Positions 55,552 to 64,000 of a DNA stretch of 64,000 nucleotides are shown here, piece by piece. Both the position numbers and the translations under genes were made by a program. The stretch's first letter is position 1. Each line of letters begins with the position of its first letter. Source of the DNA: Bacteroidales bacterium (GTDB lineage Bacteria > Planctomycetota > Planctomycetia > Gemmatales > Gemmataceae); contig JAIXLE010000147.1 of assembly GCA_026931725.1 (NCBI GenBank), positions 1-64,000 of the forward strand, written 5' to 3'. The notes beneath the pieces are model-generated. The model did no database searches. It saw nothing but the letters and a program-made list of their open reading frames with translations, and was not told the DNA's origin.

Positions 55552-56637
55552 ATGGAAACCGTTCACGTCAATCTTGGTCCACGATCCTACGACATCGTGT
55601 TGACCACCGCGGATGTTGCTGGCTTGGGGCCGTTGGCTCGGAACCGTCTTTCCGCATCGTCACTGGCCGTCGTGGTAACGGATGCGAACGTCGCCGCGCA
55701 GGGGGAAGCCGTGCAAGCGGCCCTGGCCCAAAGCGGTTTTCGTACCGCGGCCATCACCATCCCCTTGGGTGAAGCGCAGAAATCCGTGGATACCACTTGT
55801 CGGATCTACGATGCCCTGGCCGAACTGGCGGCGGATCGGCAAACGGTGGTCGTCGCGGTTGGCGGCGGGGTCACGGGCGATCTCGCGGGCTTCGCCGCAG
55901 CGACCTACAATCGCGGGCTTCCGCTTCTCATGGTGCCCACCACACTTCTCGCAATGGTGGATTCCTCGGTTGGCGGCAAAGTCGGGGTCAATCACCCACG
56001 CGGCAAGAACCTCATCGGTGCGTTCCATCAACCCGCTGGTGTCTGGATCGACACGGAGTTTTTGAACACGCTGCCCGATCGAGAATATCGCAGCGGCCTA
56101 GCGGAAGTCGTGAAATACGGTGTCATTCTGGATGCGGAATTCTTCGAGTATCTGGAAGCACACCGGGAACCGATTCTGGCCCGCGATCCCGTGGCATTAC
56201 GGCACATCATCGCCCGTTCGTGCCGACTGAAAGCCGATGTAGTGGAAGAAGATGAACGTGAGGAAACCGGCTTGCGGGCCATGCTGAACTACGGGCACAC
56301 CTTCGCTCACGCCTTTGAGACGGTCGGCGGGTATGGGGCGTGGCTGCACGGGGAGGCCGTCGCGGCGGGGATGGTCTGTGCGAGCCGCTTGGCGGAAAAA
56401 ATTCCGTTGATCGAACCGACCATCACGGAACGTCAGATTCAATTATTGCAGGCATTCGGGCTGCCGACCGCTTCGCAGCCAGCATGGTCCGCTGATGCGC
56501 TCATCGAGGTGATGCGTCGAGACAAGAAAGCCAAAGCGGGGAAGTTACGGTTCATCCTCCCGACACGGTTGGGGCGGGTGTCTCTGTTTGACGATGTCCC
56601 GGAATCCCTGGTCCGTGAAGTGTTGGCCACCCCATGA
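55552..56637 (+). CDS. aroB: 3-dehydroquinate synthase
   Basis: Second step of the shikimate pathway; NAD- and metal-dependent. 361 residues, canonical AroB: IPLGEAQKSVDT, VAVGGGVTGDLAGFAAATYNRG, MVPTTLLAMVDSSVGGKVGVNH, GAFHQPAGVWID, YRSGLAEVVKYG, LNYGHTFAHAFE (metal His), LHGEAVAAGM (metal His) and RDKKAKAGKLRFILP. The sequence is the ordinary enzyme rather than the diverged EboD or 2-deoxy-scyllo-inosose synthase types. It overlaps the next gene (ATGA). Confidence 0.96.
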   Translation: METVHVNLGPRSYDIVLTTADVAGLGPLARNRLSASSLAVVVTDANVAAQGEAVQAALAQSGFRTAAITIPLGEAQKSVDTTCRIYDALAELAADRQTVVVAVGGGVTGDLAGFAAATYNRGLPLLMVPTTLLAMVDSSVGGKVGVNHPRGKNLIGAFHQPAGVWIDTEFLNTLPDREYRSGLAEVVKYGVILDAEFFEYLEAHREPILARDPVALRHIIARSCRLKADVVEEDEREETGLRAMLNYGHTFAHAFETVGGYGAWLHGEAVAAGMVCASRLAEKIPLIEPTITERQIQLLQAFGLPTASQPAWSADALIEVMRRDKKAKAGKLRFILPTRLGRVSLFDDVPESLVREVLATP

Positions 56638-57941
56638 CGTATGCTCGAACCGCCGCGTTTTTTCGGCCGCGACTGGTCTACGCGGTGTGCGCGGGTGTCC
56701 TCGTCTGGTCCACATGGTTAATCTCACTGGCCCTCGGTCGGGGAGAAACCGATTTGTATGGCCAGATCGTCGGCACGGATCATCTCGCCTTCTACACGGC
56801 AGCCCGGCTCATCCGGGAAGGCCGGGGGGCGGATGTCTACAACTACGACATCGTCGGCCCGTACCAATCCGCGTTGTTCCCGCCGGGTGTCTGGCAGGAT
56901 ACGTTTGAAGCCTTCCGCAACCCGCCGTTTTACGCGCTGCCCTATACCCTGACGGCGGGCCTGCCATACGCGCTCAGCTCGTGGTTCTGGATTATTGTAT
57001 CACTGGCTGCTCTGGTCGTGGGAGTGCGGTTACTCCGACCGGAACAACCGTGGCGCACGGTGGGCTGGGCGATGACGTTTTTGCCCGTGTTTTGTGTTCT
57101 GAGTTACGGACAGAATACGCTGCTCAGTTTCGCCATCTTCGCCGCCGTGTTTCGGTTACTCGCCGCGGATCGCCGATTCCTGGCGGGGTTCGTCGCGGGG
57201 TTGCTCTGGTTCAAGCCGACGCTGTTGATCGGGCTGTTCTTCTGGTCCCTGCTGGACATTCGTCGACTTTGGCCCTGCTGGTTGGGCGTGATCGCGGGGG
57301 GAGTCGTGCTGAGCGCGGGTTCCTGGCCGCTGATTCCCGAGGTGTGGACCGCGTTTTTCGAGAATCTGCGGGTGAATCTCACCTTCGACAATTTCGAGCA
57401 GTGGAAGATGCACAACCCCAAAGCGTTCTGGAAGCTGCTGCGACCCGAACCGCTCCCTTTAGTCGGCGGAGTGACGCTGCAAGAGGTGCTGATAGGGCTC
57501 TCCACACTGGCCGGAATCGTGGTGTTCGTCCAATTGTGGCGACGGCAGCGGAACAACCTCCCGGTGATGTTCGCCGCTGCCGTATTCCTGACATTGTGGG
57601 TATCACCGCACACACTGATTTACGAATGGGCGTTGGCGATTCTCCCCGCGATTCTGCTCTGGACGCACGCACCCCGACACCGAGACGCTTGGGTGGTCTT
57701 GTTCGCATTGACCTGGGCCGCTCTGTTCGTGAGTACGGACTTTTGCCAGGCGCAGCTCTGGGCGGAACGACGCTGGCTGGGCACGGAATCGGTCCTTCTG
57801 CAAGTGAGTGTGCCGGTGTTGGGTTGGGTCGGCTGGCAGGCCGCATGCGTTCTGATTCCACCGGAAGGTGTGGTGGAATCGCCCGATTCTATCGGCAGAT
57901 TCTCACCCACGGAAACTCACGGTTCGGGTGCTGGTCCTTGA
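56634..57941 (+). CDS. GT87-like (DUF2029) polytopic membrane protein
   Basis: 435 residues starting in an ATGA overlap with the aroB stop. About ten hydrophobic segments; GT87-type landmarks HLAFYTAARLIREGRGADVYN, AFRNPPFYALPYTL, LSYGQNTLLSFAIFAAVFRLL and GLLWFKPTLLIGLFFW. These enzymes transfer sugars from polyprenol phosphates on the periplasmic side. It shares layout and the GQNT and KP blocks with 14113-15291, but identity is otherwise low. Coupling to aroB is probably only transcriptional. Confidence 0.75.
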   Translation: MTYARTAAFFRPRLVYAVCAGVLVWSTWLISLALGRGETDLYGQIVGTDHLAFYTAARLIREGRGADVYNYDIVGPYQSALFPPGVWQDTFEAFRNPPFYALPYTLTAGLPYALSSWFWIIVSLAALVVGVRLLRPEQPWRTVGWAMTFLPVFCVLSYGQNTLLSFAIFAAVFRLLAADRRFLAGFVAGLLWFKPTLLIGLFFWSLLDIRRLWPCWLGVIAGGVVLSAGSWPLIPEVWTAFFENLRVNLTFDNFEQWKMHNPKAFWKLLRPEPLPLVGGVTLQEVLIGLSTLAGIVVFVQLWRRQRNNLPVMFAAAVFLTLWVSPHTLIYEWALAILPAILLWTHAPRHRDAWVVLFALTWAALFVSTDFCQAQLWAERRWLGTESVLLQVSVPVLGWVGWQAACVLIPPEGVVESPDSIGRFSPTETHGSGAGP

Positions 57942-58058
57942 CCAAACCCGCCAGAAGTCCGACAATTCCTAGTATCCATCGTCCCGCCTCATTTTTTCCC
58001 GACCGTGCGGCAGCAGTTTGCGGCTCCGTTTCGGGTGGTTTCGTCGGAAGTGCATCTC

Positions 58059-59255
58059 ATGGCAGAACGTCGCATCGGGTTATGGCTCATCGGAGCGTTC
58101 GGAGGAGTGGGAGGAACCACGGCTCTGGGTTTGGCGGCTTTGGCCCAAGGGCGGGCTTCCACGAATGGCCTCGTGACCGCGTTACCGCAGTTCGCGGATG
58201 TCCCATTCGATTCCTTCGATGCGTTCGTCATCGGCGGGCACGACATTCGGCAATCGTCGTTGACCCGCAGCGTTGCCGAGTTGCACACACGGTCCAATGT
58301 GTTCAGCGAAAATCTGATTCGAGAGTGTAGCCCGCTTCTGGATGCGTGGTCGCAGAATGTCCGGCCTGGAGTCGTATACCGCCCCGATGCCGTGACCGCG
58401 GCGATGGCGGATCGGCCCGATCTGCGACCAGCAGCGACACCCCGCGAAGCCATCGAACGGATTCGCGCGGACTTACGCGCATTCCAAAAAGCTCATCAAC
58501 TGGATCAGATCGTTGTAGCGAACGTCGCCTCGACAGAGCCGCCGTTTGACTTGAATGAGGAACATCAAAACCTGGATGCGCTCGTCGCGGCTCTGGACCG
58601 GAGTACTCCAGCGGCGTTGCCGGTCAGCAGCCAGTATGCCTTTGCTGCCCTGGATGCCGGGTTTGCTTACCTCAATCTCACGCCTTCACGCGGAGCCAGT
58701 CTGCCCGCTTTGCAGGAACTGGCCCGCAAGCGAAAAGTGCCGCACGCCGGGCAAGACCTGAAAACCGGCGAGACACTCCTGAAATCCACGCTCGCCCCGA
58801 TGTTCGCCCATCGCAATCTGAAGATTCTGAGTTGGGTTGGTCACAACATTCTCGGCAACCGTGACGGACAGGTACTCAACGACCCGCACAACAAAGCCTC
58901 CAAAATCCGCACCAAGGATGCTTTGCTCGCGGAGTTACTCGGCTATCGGCCGCAATCTCTGGTGTCCATCGAGTACATCGAATCCCTCGACGACTGGAAA
59001 ACGGCCTGGGATCATATCCATTTCGAGGGGTTCCTCGGCACGAAAATGACCATGCAACTCACCTGGCAAGGTTGTGACTCGGTCCTCGCCGCCCCGCTGG
59101 TGATCGACCTGGCCCGGTTGTTGGCATTGGCGCAACGGCGTGGGGAAGCCGGTTCCGTACCCGCACTCGCCAGTTTCTTCAAAAGCCCCATCGGCGTACC
59201 CGAACACGATTTTGGCCGACAGTTCGATCTACTGGTAAAGTATCTGTCGATCTGA
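58059..59255 (+). CDS. ino1: Inositol-3-phosphate synthase (myo-inositol-1-phosphate synthase)
   Basis: Converts glucose-6-phosphate to inositol phosphate with NAD. 398 residues from the ATG at 58059, with GGAAG eight bases upstream; the ATG-like frame start at 58005 is less likely. Rossmann start LWLIGAFGGVGGTTALG, GGHDIRQ, VVANVASTEPP, and the catalytic region GQDLKTGETLLKSTLAP, then SWVGHNILGNRDGQVLNDP and ASKIRTKD. The key lysines (DLKTG, LLKS, SKIRTK) are present. It is followed after 22 bases by a TIM-barrel isomerase. Inositol products may go to lipids or compatible solutes; no further inositol gene is nearby. Confidence 0.9.
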   Translation: MAERRIGLWLIGAFGGVGGTTALGLAALAQGRASTNGLVTALPQFADVPFDSFDAFVIGGHDIRQSSLTRSVAELHTRSNVFSENLIRECSPLLDAWSQNVRPGVVYRPDAVTAAMADRPDLRPAATPREAIERIRADLRAFQKAHQLDQIVVANVASTEPPFDLNEEHQNLDALVAALDRSTPAALPVSSQYAFAALDAGFAYLNLTPSRGASLPALQELARKRKVPHAGQDLKTGETLLKSTLAPMFAHRNLKILSWVGHNILGNRDGQVLNDPHNKASKIRTKDALLAELLGYRPQSLVSIEYIESLDDWKTAWDHIHFEGFLGTKMTMQLTWQGCDSVLAAPLVIDLARLLALAQRRGEAGSVPALASFFKSPIGVPEHDFGRQFDLLVKYLSI

Positions 59256-59277
59256 TCGACCAAAACGAGGATAGACC

Positions 59278-60135
59278 ATGAAGCTCGCTTTCAGCACGAA
59301 TGCCTACCTCCACCACAGTTTCGCCGAAACGTGCCGTCGGCTCGCCGGAATCGGGTATCGTGGTGTGGAAGTGATGGCGGATGTGCCACACGCTTGGCCC
59401 GCGTATCTGTTGCCGGAACAGAAAGCGGCGATCCGTCAAACCCTGGCGGATCATCGGTTAGCGGTGTCGAATGTCAACGCCTTCATGATGCATGCGGTCA
59501 ACGATTCTCGGCAAAAATACTGGCATCCGTCTTGGATCGAACCGGACCCGCACTACCGCCAAATTCGTATCGACCACACCATCCGCGCGTTGTCGCTGGC
59601 GCAAGAGATCGGAGCGACTTGCATCACCACCGAGCCGGGTGGGCCGCTTGAAGGCCGACCGTGGGGGGAGTGCTTACAACTGTTCGTGGAAATGCTCCAG
59701 CCGGTCGTCAAACATGCCGAGCAAGTGGGGGTGAAACTCTTAATCGAACCGGAACCGGATCTGCTGCTGGAAACCGCGGATCAGTACCTGGAATTCACCC
59801 GGCACATCTCCTCACCCGCACTGGGGTTGAACTTCGACATTGGCCATTTCTTCTGCGTCAAGGACGATCCGGCCGCGACAGTCCATCGGTTGAAAGATCA
59901 TATTCAACACGTTCACCTGGAAGACATCGCGGATACGCGGGTTCACCACCACCTGATCCCCGGTGAAGGGGTCATCGACTTCGGCGCGACTCTGACCGCC
60001 TTGCAAGAAATCGGTTACAAGGACTGGGTCACGATTGAGTTGTACACCTGCCACGAGAACCCTGACCAAGCCGCACGGTTGGCCCGCGAACGGGTGACGA
60101 AAATTGCCGCTCAGGCGGGTGTCGATCTGGCCTGA
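59278..60135 (+). CDS. Sugar phosphate isomerase/epimerase (xylose-isomerase-like TIM barrel)
   Basis: 285 residues; AGGA six bases before the ATG. TIM-barrel pattern with MKLAFSTNAYLHHSF, GYRGVEVMADVPHAWP, SNVNAFMMHAV, GATCITTEPGG, and metal-type residues in LLIEPEPD (Glu), NFDIGHFFC (Asp/His), HVHLEDIADT (His/Glu) and WVTIELYT (Glu). Inosose isomerases, tagatose epimerases and hydroxypyruvate isomerases share this fold. The 22-base spacing from ino1 suggests a joint pathway on inositol or a derived polyol, which is inference. Confidence 0.8.
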   Translation: MKLAFSTNAYLHHSFAETCRRLAGIGYRGVEVMADVPHAWPAYLLPEQKAAIRQTLADHRLAVSNVNAFMMHAVNDSRQKYWHPSWIEPDPHYRQIRIDHTIRALSLAQEIGATCITTEPGGPLEGRPWGECLQLFVEMLQPVVKHAEQVGVKLLIEPEPDLLLETADQYLEFTRHISSPALGLNFDIGHFFCVKDDPAATVHRLKDHIQHVHLEDIADTRVHHHLIPGEGVIDFGATLTALQEIGYKDWVTIELYTCHENPDQAARLARERVTKIAAQAGVDLA

Positions 60136-60175
60136 TCCGCTGCCCGAAGACCTGATTTTGACTATGCTAACAGGA

Positions 60176-60209
60176 GGCGGGGAAGGTATCCCGCCGGTCC
60201 TTTCCCGCC
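60176..60209 (+). promoter_or_regulatory. Strong stem-loop in the surE leader
   Basis: GGCGGGGAAGG (60176-60186) pairs with CCTTTCCCGCC (60199-60209) apart from one G-T, with a 12-base loop, ending 13 bases before the surE start. A perfect AGGAGG at 60172-60177 lies at its foot, 45 bases from the start codon, and no closer ribosome binding site is visible. It could also terminate the preceding transcript, since GGGACTTTTCC follows it. Confidence 0.45.
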
Positions 60210-60222
60210 GGGACTTTTCCTC

Positions 60223-61005
60223 ATGCGCATCTTGCTGACCAACGACGATGGCATTTACGCCCCCGGTTTGCGTGCCCTGCGCAAAGAATTACTCCCCCTC
60301 GGCAATGTTACAGTTGTCGCACCCGCCACGGAGCAGAGCGCGGCAGGACACTCGGTCACGCTGCTGCACCCGTTGCTCGTGACGGAAGTGTACGAGGACG
60401 AAACCACGGACCCACACAAGTTCATCGGTTGGGCGGTGGAAGGGCGACCGGCGGACTGCGTGAAACTGGCCCTGCTGGAATTGTTGCCGGACCCGCCGGA
60501 TGTGATTATCTCCGGGTTGAATGCGGGGTCCAACGCGGGAATCAACGTCCTGTATTCCGGGACCGTCGCCGCCGCGATTGAAGGTGCGTTCTATCGACGC
60601 ACCGCGATTGCTTGCTCATTAGAATACGATAAGAAGATCACGGATTGGCCCGCCGCGGCACGGTATGCCCGTCAGGTCGTCGAGCAGATTCTGGCCCGCA
60701 AGCCTGAGACGGGGAGTTTGTTCAATGTCAACATCCCCGTACTGGAACATGGTCCGATTCGCGGCATCCGTGTCGTCCCGCAGAACGTGACACCCTACAC
60801 GGAAGCGTATGACCGCCGCATCAACCCGCGTGGCCGCACCTATTTCTGGAGTGGAACGGACTTCCATTGCCCAGAACCGCAACCCAACACGGATGTCGCC
60901 GCGTTGAACGAACAGTTCATCACCGTCACGCCGTTACAGTTCGACATGACCGACCACGTCCACCTCGCGGCGATGCGGGAATGGAACTGGAAGCTCGGCG
61001 GTTAA
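60223..61005 (+). CDS. surE: 5'/3'-nucleotidase SurE
   Basis: 260 residues. MRILLTNDDGIYAPGLRAL contains the DD metal site, followed by VVAPATEQSAAGHSVTL (AP..qSg.g.s), GRPADCVKLAL, VISGLNAGSNAGINVLYSGTVAAAIEGA (the SGiN.G.N.g...YSGTvgAA.EG signature) and FNVNIP. It dephosphorylates nucleoside monophosphates in the cytoplasm. It is the last gene of the aroB-to-surE run and converges with pyc. Confidence 0.95.
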   Translation: MRILLTNDDGIYAPGLRALRKELLPLGNVTVVAPATEQSAAGHSVTLLHPLLVTEVYEDETTDPHKFIGWAVEGRPADCVKLALLELLPDPPDVIISGLNAGSNAGINVLYSGTVAAAIEGAFYRRTAIACSLEYDKKITDWPAAARYARQVVEQILARKPETGSLFNVNIPVLEHGPIRGIRVVPQNVTPYTEAYDRRINPRGRTYFWSGTDFHCPEPQPNTDVAALNEQFITVTPLQFDMTDHVHLAAMREWNWKLGG

Positions 61006-61077
61006 CCGCAATGGAAAACCATCTCCCCCCCAGAATCAGGAGAGGGAGAATGCATCCGACTGGCATTCCGCGTCGTC

Positions 61078-64000
61078 TCAATCCTCGAATCGCACGAGCA
61101 GATCACCCGCTTCGACCTGAGTGCCCGCGCGGGCGACCACCTCAGCCACGCGGCCTGCTCGTTCGGCGTGCAGGGTCGTTTCCATCTTCATGGCTTCGAG
61201 CGTCAGAAGTTTTTGACCTGCGGCGACCTGCTCACCGACCCCCACGGCCACGGCCACCACCGCGCCGGGCATCGGGGCCGCGATGTGGAGCGGATTACCC
61301 GGTTCCGCCTTGGGGCGAACCGGGCCGGTGCCGCCACCCAGAGATTGATCCTCCACCAGGACATCACGCGGTTGGCCGTTCAGTTCAAAGAACACGAGCC
61401 GCTTACCGTCCTCATGCGGATCGCCGATCGTTTGGAACTTGATAATCAGTGTTTTGCCGGGTTCGATTTCGACACTGATTTCCTCACCGGGCTGCATTCC
61501 ATAAAAGAACGCGGTTGTCGGCAAGGCAGACACATCCGAATACCGTGCCTGATGATTGGCAAAATCCGTGAACACCTTGGGATACAAGAGATACGACCAT
61601 ACATCCTGATCTGATGGCGAACGACGCAGCAACTCGGTCAATTTCGCACGGGCGGCCGCGATGTCCGCTGGCGGTAGACTGGCCCCCGCACGCTCCGTGA
61701 GGGGTGTTCGGCCACGGAGAATCCGCTTTTGCAACTCGGGCGGGAACCCACCTGGCGGCTGGCCGAGTTTCCCTTCAAAGAACTCGATGACCGATTCCGG
61801 GAAGGCAATTTCGCGGGACGAATCCAGTACATCAGCCGGAGTCAGGCCATTCGCCAGCATGAACAGGGCCATATCCCCGACGACTTTGGATGTCGGCGTG
61901 ACTTTGACAATGTCGCCGAAGAGTTGGTTGACGGCCGCGTACATCTGGCAAACATCGGGCCAGCGATCCCCCAAGCCGAGCGATTTCGCCTGCTGCATCA
62001 AGTTCGTCGCCTGACCGCCGGGCATTTCGTGCAAGTACACATCTGCCGAACTGGACAGTTGCCCCGCCTCGAACGGGGCATACGAACGCCGCACCTGTTC
62101 CCAATAGAATGCGGTTTCTTGCAATTCCTCGAAACGGAGCCCGGTGTCACGGTCGGTACGCCGCACGGATTCAACCAATGTGTTCAGGCTGGGCTGAGCC
62201 GTGCCGCCGGACAACGGAGCGAAGGCACAATCCACGATGTCGATCCCTTCCTCGGCGGCAAGGAGGTAACTGGCAATCTGTCCGCCCGCGGCATCGTGAG
62301 TGTGGAAGTGAATCGGCACGTCGATTTCTTGCCGGAGTGCCCGCACGAGTGTTCGCGCGGCATGAGGTTTGAGCAGTCCGGCCATGTCCTTGATGGCCAG
62401 AATGTGCGTCCCGTGTTTGACCAACTCTTTCGCCAAATCGACGTAGTATTTCAGAGAATACTTGTCCCGTTTGGGGTCGAGAATGTCGCCCGTGTAACAG
62501 ATGGACGCTTCACAGACTGCATTGGTGGCGAGAACCGCATCCATCCCAAGACGGAGGTTCGGCATCCAGTTGTTGGCATCGAAGACGCGGAACAAGTCCA
62601 TCCCGGCGGCAGCGGCATCCTTCACGAAGCCGTAGACGACGTTATCCGGGTAGTTCGAGTAGCCGACCGCGTTAGCAGCGCGGAGCAGCATTTGGAAGAT
62701 GATGTTCGGAATGCGTTCCCGCAACTGAGTGAGTCGGTCCCACGGGTCTTCTTTCAGGAATCGCATCGCGGAATCGAAAGTCGCCCCGCCCCACATTTCG
62801 AGTGAGAACAGGTCCGCGTGACGGTGCGCATATGTCGGGGCGATCGCCAGCATGTCGTAGGTCCGCATCCGGGTCGCCAGCAGCGACTGGTGCGCATCTC
62901 GCATGGTGGTATCGGTAATGAGCAGTTTCTTCTGTTCCCGCACCCACTGGGCAAATCCCTGGGGGCCGCGTTCGCGCAGGACATCCCGGCTGCCGCGTGG
63001 CAAATCGGCGCGCGACACGGCGGGTTGCCCCACACGTCTCGGGCTGGCATCCGTCAGTGCGCCCATGTCCGGTCGCGGTTTGCCTTTGACTTCGGGGTGG
63101 CCGTTGACGATGATCTCGGCCAGATAGGCCAGCAATTTGGTCGCGCGGTCTTGGCGAGCGGGCAGGTCAAACAGGGCTGGGGTTTCATCCAGGAATCGCG
63201 TCGTCACCTCACCAGCCAGGAAATCGGGATGATGGACGAGGTTCAACAGGAACGGGATGTTCGTTTTCACGCCCCGGATGCGGAACTCTTGCAAGGCCCG
63301 TTCCATCCGCCTGGACGCATCGTCGAAGCGAATCCCCTTGGCGGTCACTTTCACCAGTAGGGAATCATAAAACGGTGTGATGACGGCTCCACCGAACGCG
63401 GTGCCGCCATCCAGGCGAATACCAGGACCACCCGAGGAGCGATACGCGGAGAGTCGACCGTAATCCGGGACGAATCCGTTGGCGGGGTCTTCTGTCGTCA
63501 CCCGGCACTGGATGGCGTAGCCGTGCGTCGTGATCGCGGCCTGATCGCCGAGTCCGACTTCTGGGTCGGAGAGCTTCGCTCCGCCAGCAATCAGAATCTG
63601 CGAACGCACCAGATCGTACCCGGTTACTTCCTCGGTCACAGTGTGTTCGACCTGGATGCGCGGATTCACTTCAATGAAGTAAAACCGCCCAGCATCGACA
63701 TCGACCAGAAATTCCACGGTGCCCGCGTTATCCAGCCCGACCGCGTTGCCGACCGCGAGCGCGGCCTCCAGAATCCCCGCACGGAGTTGAGGATTCAGGT
63801 TCGGCGCGGGAGCCAGTTCCACCACCTTTTGGTGACGACGTTGGACGGAGCAGTCCCGTTCAAACAAATGCACCAACCCGCCGTGCCGATCGCCGAGGAG
63901 TTGCACTTCGATATGCTTGGCTCGCTCGACGAACTTTTCGAGGAAAACATCCGCCACGCCGAACGCTTGCCCGGCTTCCCGCCCCGCGGATTCGATGGCC
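61078..64000 (-). CDS. pyc: Pyruvate carboxylase (partial, N-terminus outside window)
   Basis: The frame is open to the right window edge (973 residues seen; about 170 residues are missing compared with the usual ~1150). Carboxylase end: FLEKFVERAKHIEVQLLGD, HLFERDCSVQRRHQKVVE, GTVEFLVD, FIEVNPRIQVEHTVTE. Carboxyltransferase: LLITDTTMRDAHQSLLATR, FSLEMWGGATFDSAMRFL, DLFRVFDANNW, IKDMAGLL, and FHTHDAAGG with metal His residues. Biotin carrier: EAMKMET with the biotinylated Lys 36 residues from the C-terminus. It makes oxaloacetate from pyruvate, bicarbonate and ATP. The fused single-chain form fixes the assignment over the two-subunit type. Confidence 0.96.
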   Translation of the reverse strand, partial: AIESAGREAGQAFGVADVFLEKFVERAKHIEVQLLGDRHGGLVHLFERDCSVQRRHQKVVELAPAPNLNPQLRAGILEAALAVGNAVGLDNAGTVEFLVDVDAGRFYFIEVNPRIQVEHTVTEEVTGYDLVRSQILIAGGAKLSDPEVGLGDQAAITTHGYAIQCRVTTEDPANGFVPDYGRLSAYRSSGGPGIRLDGGTAFGGAVITPFYDSLLVKVTAKGIRFDDASRRMERALQEFRIRGVKTNIPFLLNLVHHPDFLAGEVTTRFLDETPALFDLPARQDRATKLLAYLAEIIVNGHPEVKGKPRPDMGALTDASPRRVGQPAVSRADLPRGSRDVLRERGPQGFAQWVREQKKLLITDTTMRDAHQSLLATRMRTYDMLAIAPTYAHRHADLFSLEMWGGATFDSAMRFLKEDPWDRLTQLRERIPNIIFQMLLRAANAVGYSNYPDNVVYGFVKDAAAAGMDLFRVFDANNWMPNLRLGMDAVLATNAVCEASICYTGDILDPKRDKYSLKYYVDLAKELVKHGTHILAIKDMAGLLKPHAARTLVRALRQEIDVPIHFHTHDAAGGQIASYLLAAEEGIDIVDCAFAPLSGGTAQPSLNTLVESVRRTDRDTGLRFEELQETAFYWEQVRRSYAPFEAGQLSSSADVYLHEMPGGQATNLMQQAKSLGLGDRWPDVCQMYAAVNQLFGDIVKVTPTSKVVGDMALFMLANGLTPADVLDSSREIAFPESVIEFFEGKLGQPPGGFPPELQKRILRGRTPLTERAGASLPPADIAAARAKLTELLRRSPSDQDVWSYLLYPKVFTDFANHQARYSDVSALPTTAFFYGMQPGEEISVEIEPGKTLIIKFQTIGDPHEDGKRLVFFELNGQPRDVLVEDQSLGGGTGPVRPKAEPGNPLHIAAPMPGAVVAVAVGVGEQVAAGQKLLTLEAMKMETTLHAERAGRVAEVVARAGTQVEAGDLLVRFED

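Noticed and set aside
55552-61005. aroB, GT87, ino1, TIM-barrel isomerase and surE considered as an ebo-type metabolite-transport cluster, which also has a dehydroquinate-synthase-like protein and a TIM-barrel isomerase
   Set aside because: The aroB here is the canonical enzyme, and no UbiA prenyltransferase, TatD-like hydrolase, EboA or phosphodiesterase partner is present.
1-64000. tRNA genes, rRNA genes and CRISPR arrays
   Set aside because: Reading both strands by eye found no cloverleaf with a conserved TTC arm, no rRNA-like segment and no regularly spaced direct repeats. A tRNAscan or Rfam search would settle small RNAs.

Overview
The window looks like chromosomal DNA from a planctomycete, most likely of the Gemmataceae type. 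The evidence is a paired DUF1549/DUF1553 cytochrome-like protein and DUF1501 protein, a DUF1559 prepilin-like gene, a formylmethanofuran:H4MPT formyltransferase in an otherwise bacterial gene set, ResB-CcsA fusion cytochrome c maturation, ExbD proteins with GYF-like N-termini, and many lipoproteins and signal-peptide proteins of unknown function. Base composition is moderately GC-rich and gene density is high. The family-level assignment is inference.

Left end (1-8377, minus strand): a tightly packed operon encodes a membrane-anchored pseudokinase-like protein, an exported protein, a dynamin-like (SrfC-like) GTPase, an Hsp70/actin-fold (SrfB-like) ATPase and a helical protein ending in a GrpE-like domain (cut by the window edge). 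This is the best candidate for an undescribed system. Just upstream in the same direction lies ftr (fhcD), a tetrahydromethanopterin C1 enzyme.

9.6-29 kb: the DUF1549/1553-DUF1501 pair; a GT87-like membrane protein; an iron-type alcohol dehydrogenase; mog with a prenyltransferase-repeat protein; a lipoprotein; a DUF2752 protein; tilS-purH; a Gfo/Idh/MocA oxidoreductase; the ResB-CcsA fusion with a lipoprotein; a small membrane protein; and a methyltransferase. 29-36 kb: hisA, an EF-G paralogue, an exbB-exbD-exbD operon, and ribBA.

36-46 kb is a long minus-strand run of housekeeping genes: ribBA, a membrane protein, rpoZ, gmk, yicC, secG, tpiA, an FHA protein, thrC and a lipoprotein. It starts with a DUF1559 gene that is split by a complete IS66-type insertion sequence with a perfect 8-bp target duplication. 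Removing the element restores the reading frame exactly.

46-64 kb: dapB, a DegT-type aminotransferase, a degenerate peptidase-MA-like protein with a TPR protein, an AT-richer orphan gene beside a dispersed palindromic repeat, comEC, then aroB, a second GT87 protein, inositol-phosphate synthase, a TIM-barrel isomerase and surE. On the minus strand is pyruvate carboxylase, cut by the right edge. No tRNA, rRNA or CRISPR array was seen. Non-coding structure includes two heptanucleotide tandem arrays directly upstream of genes, one dispersed palindromic repeat family, and several strong stem-loops.
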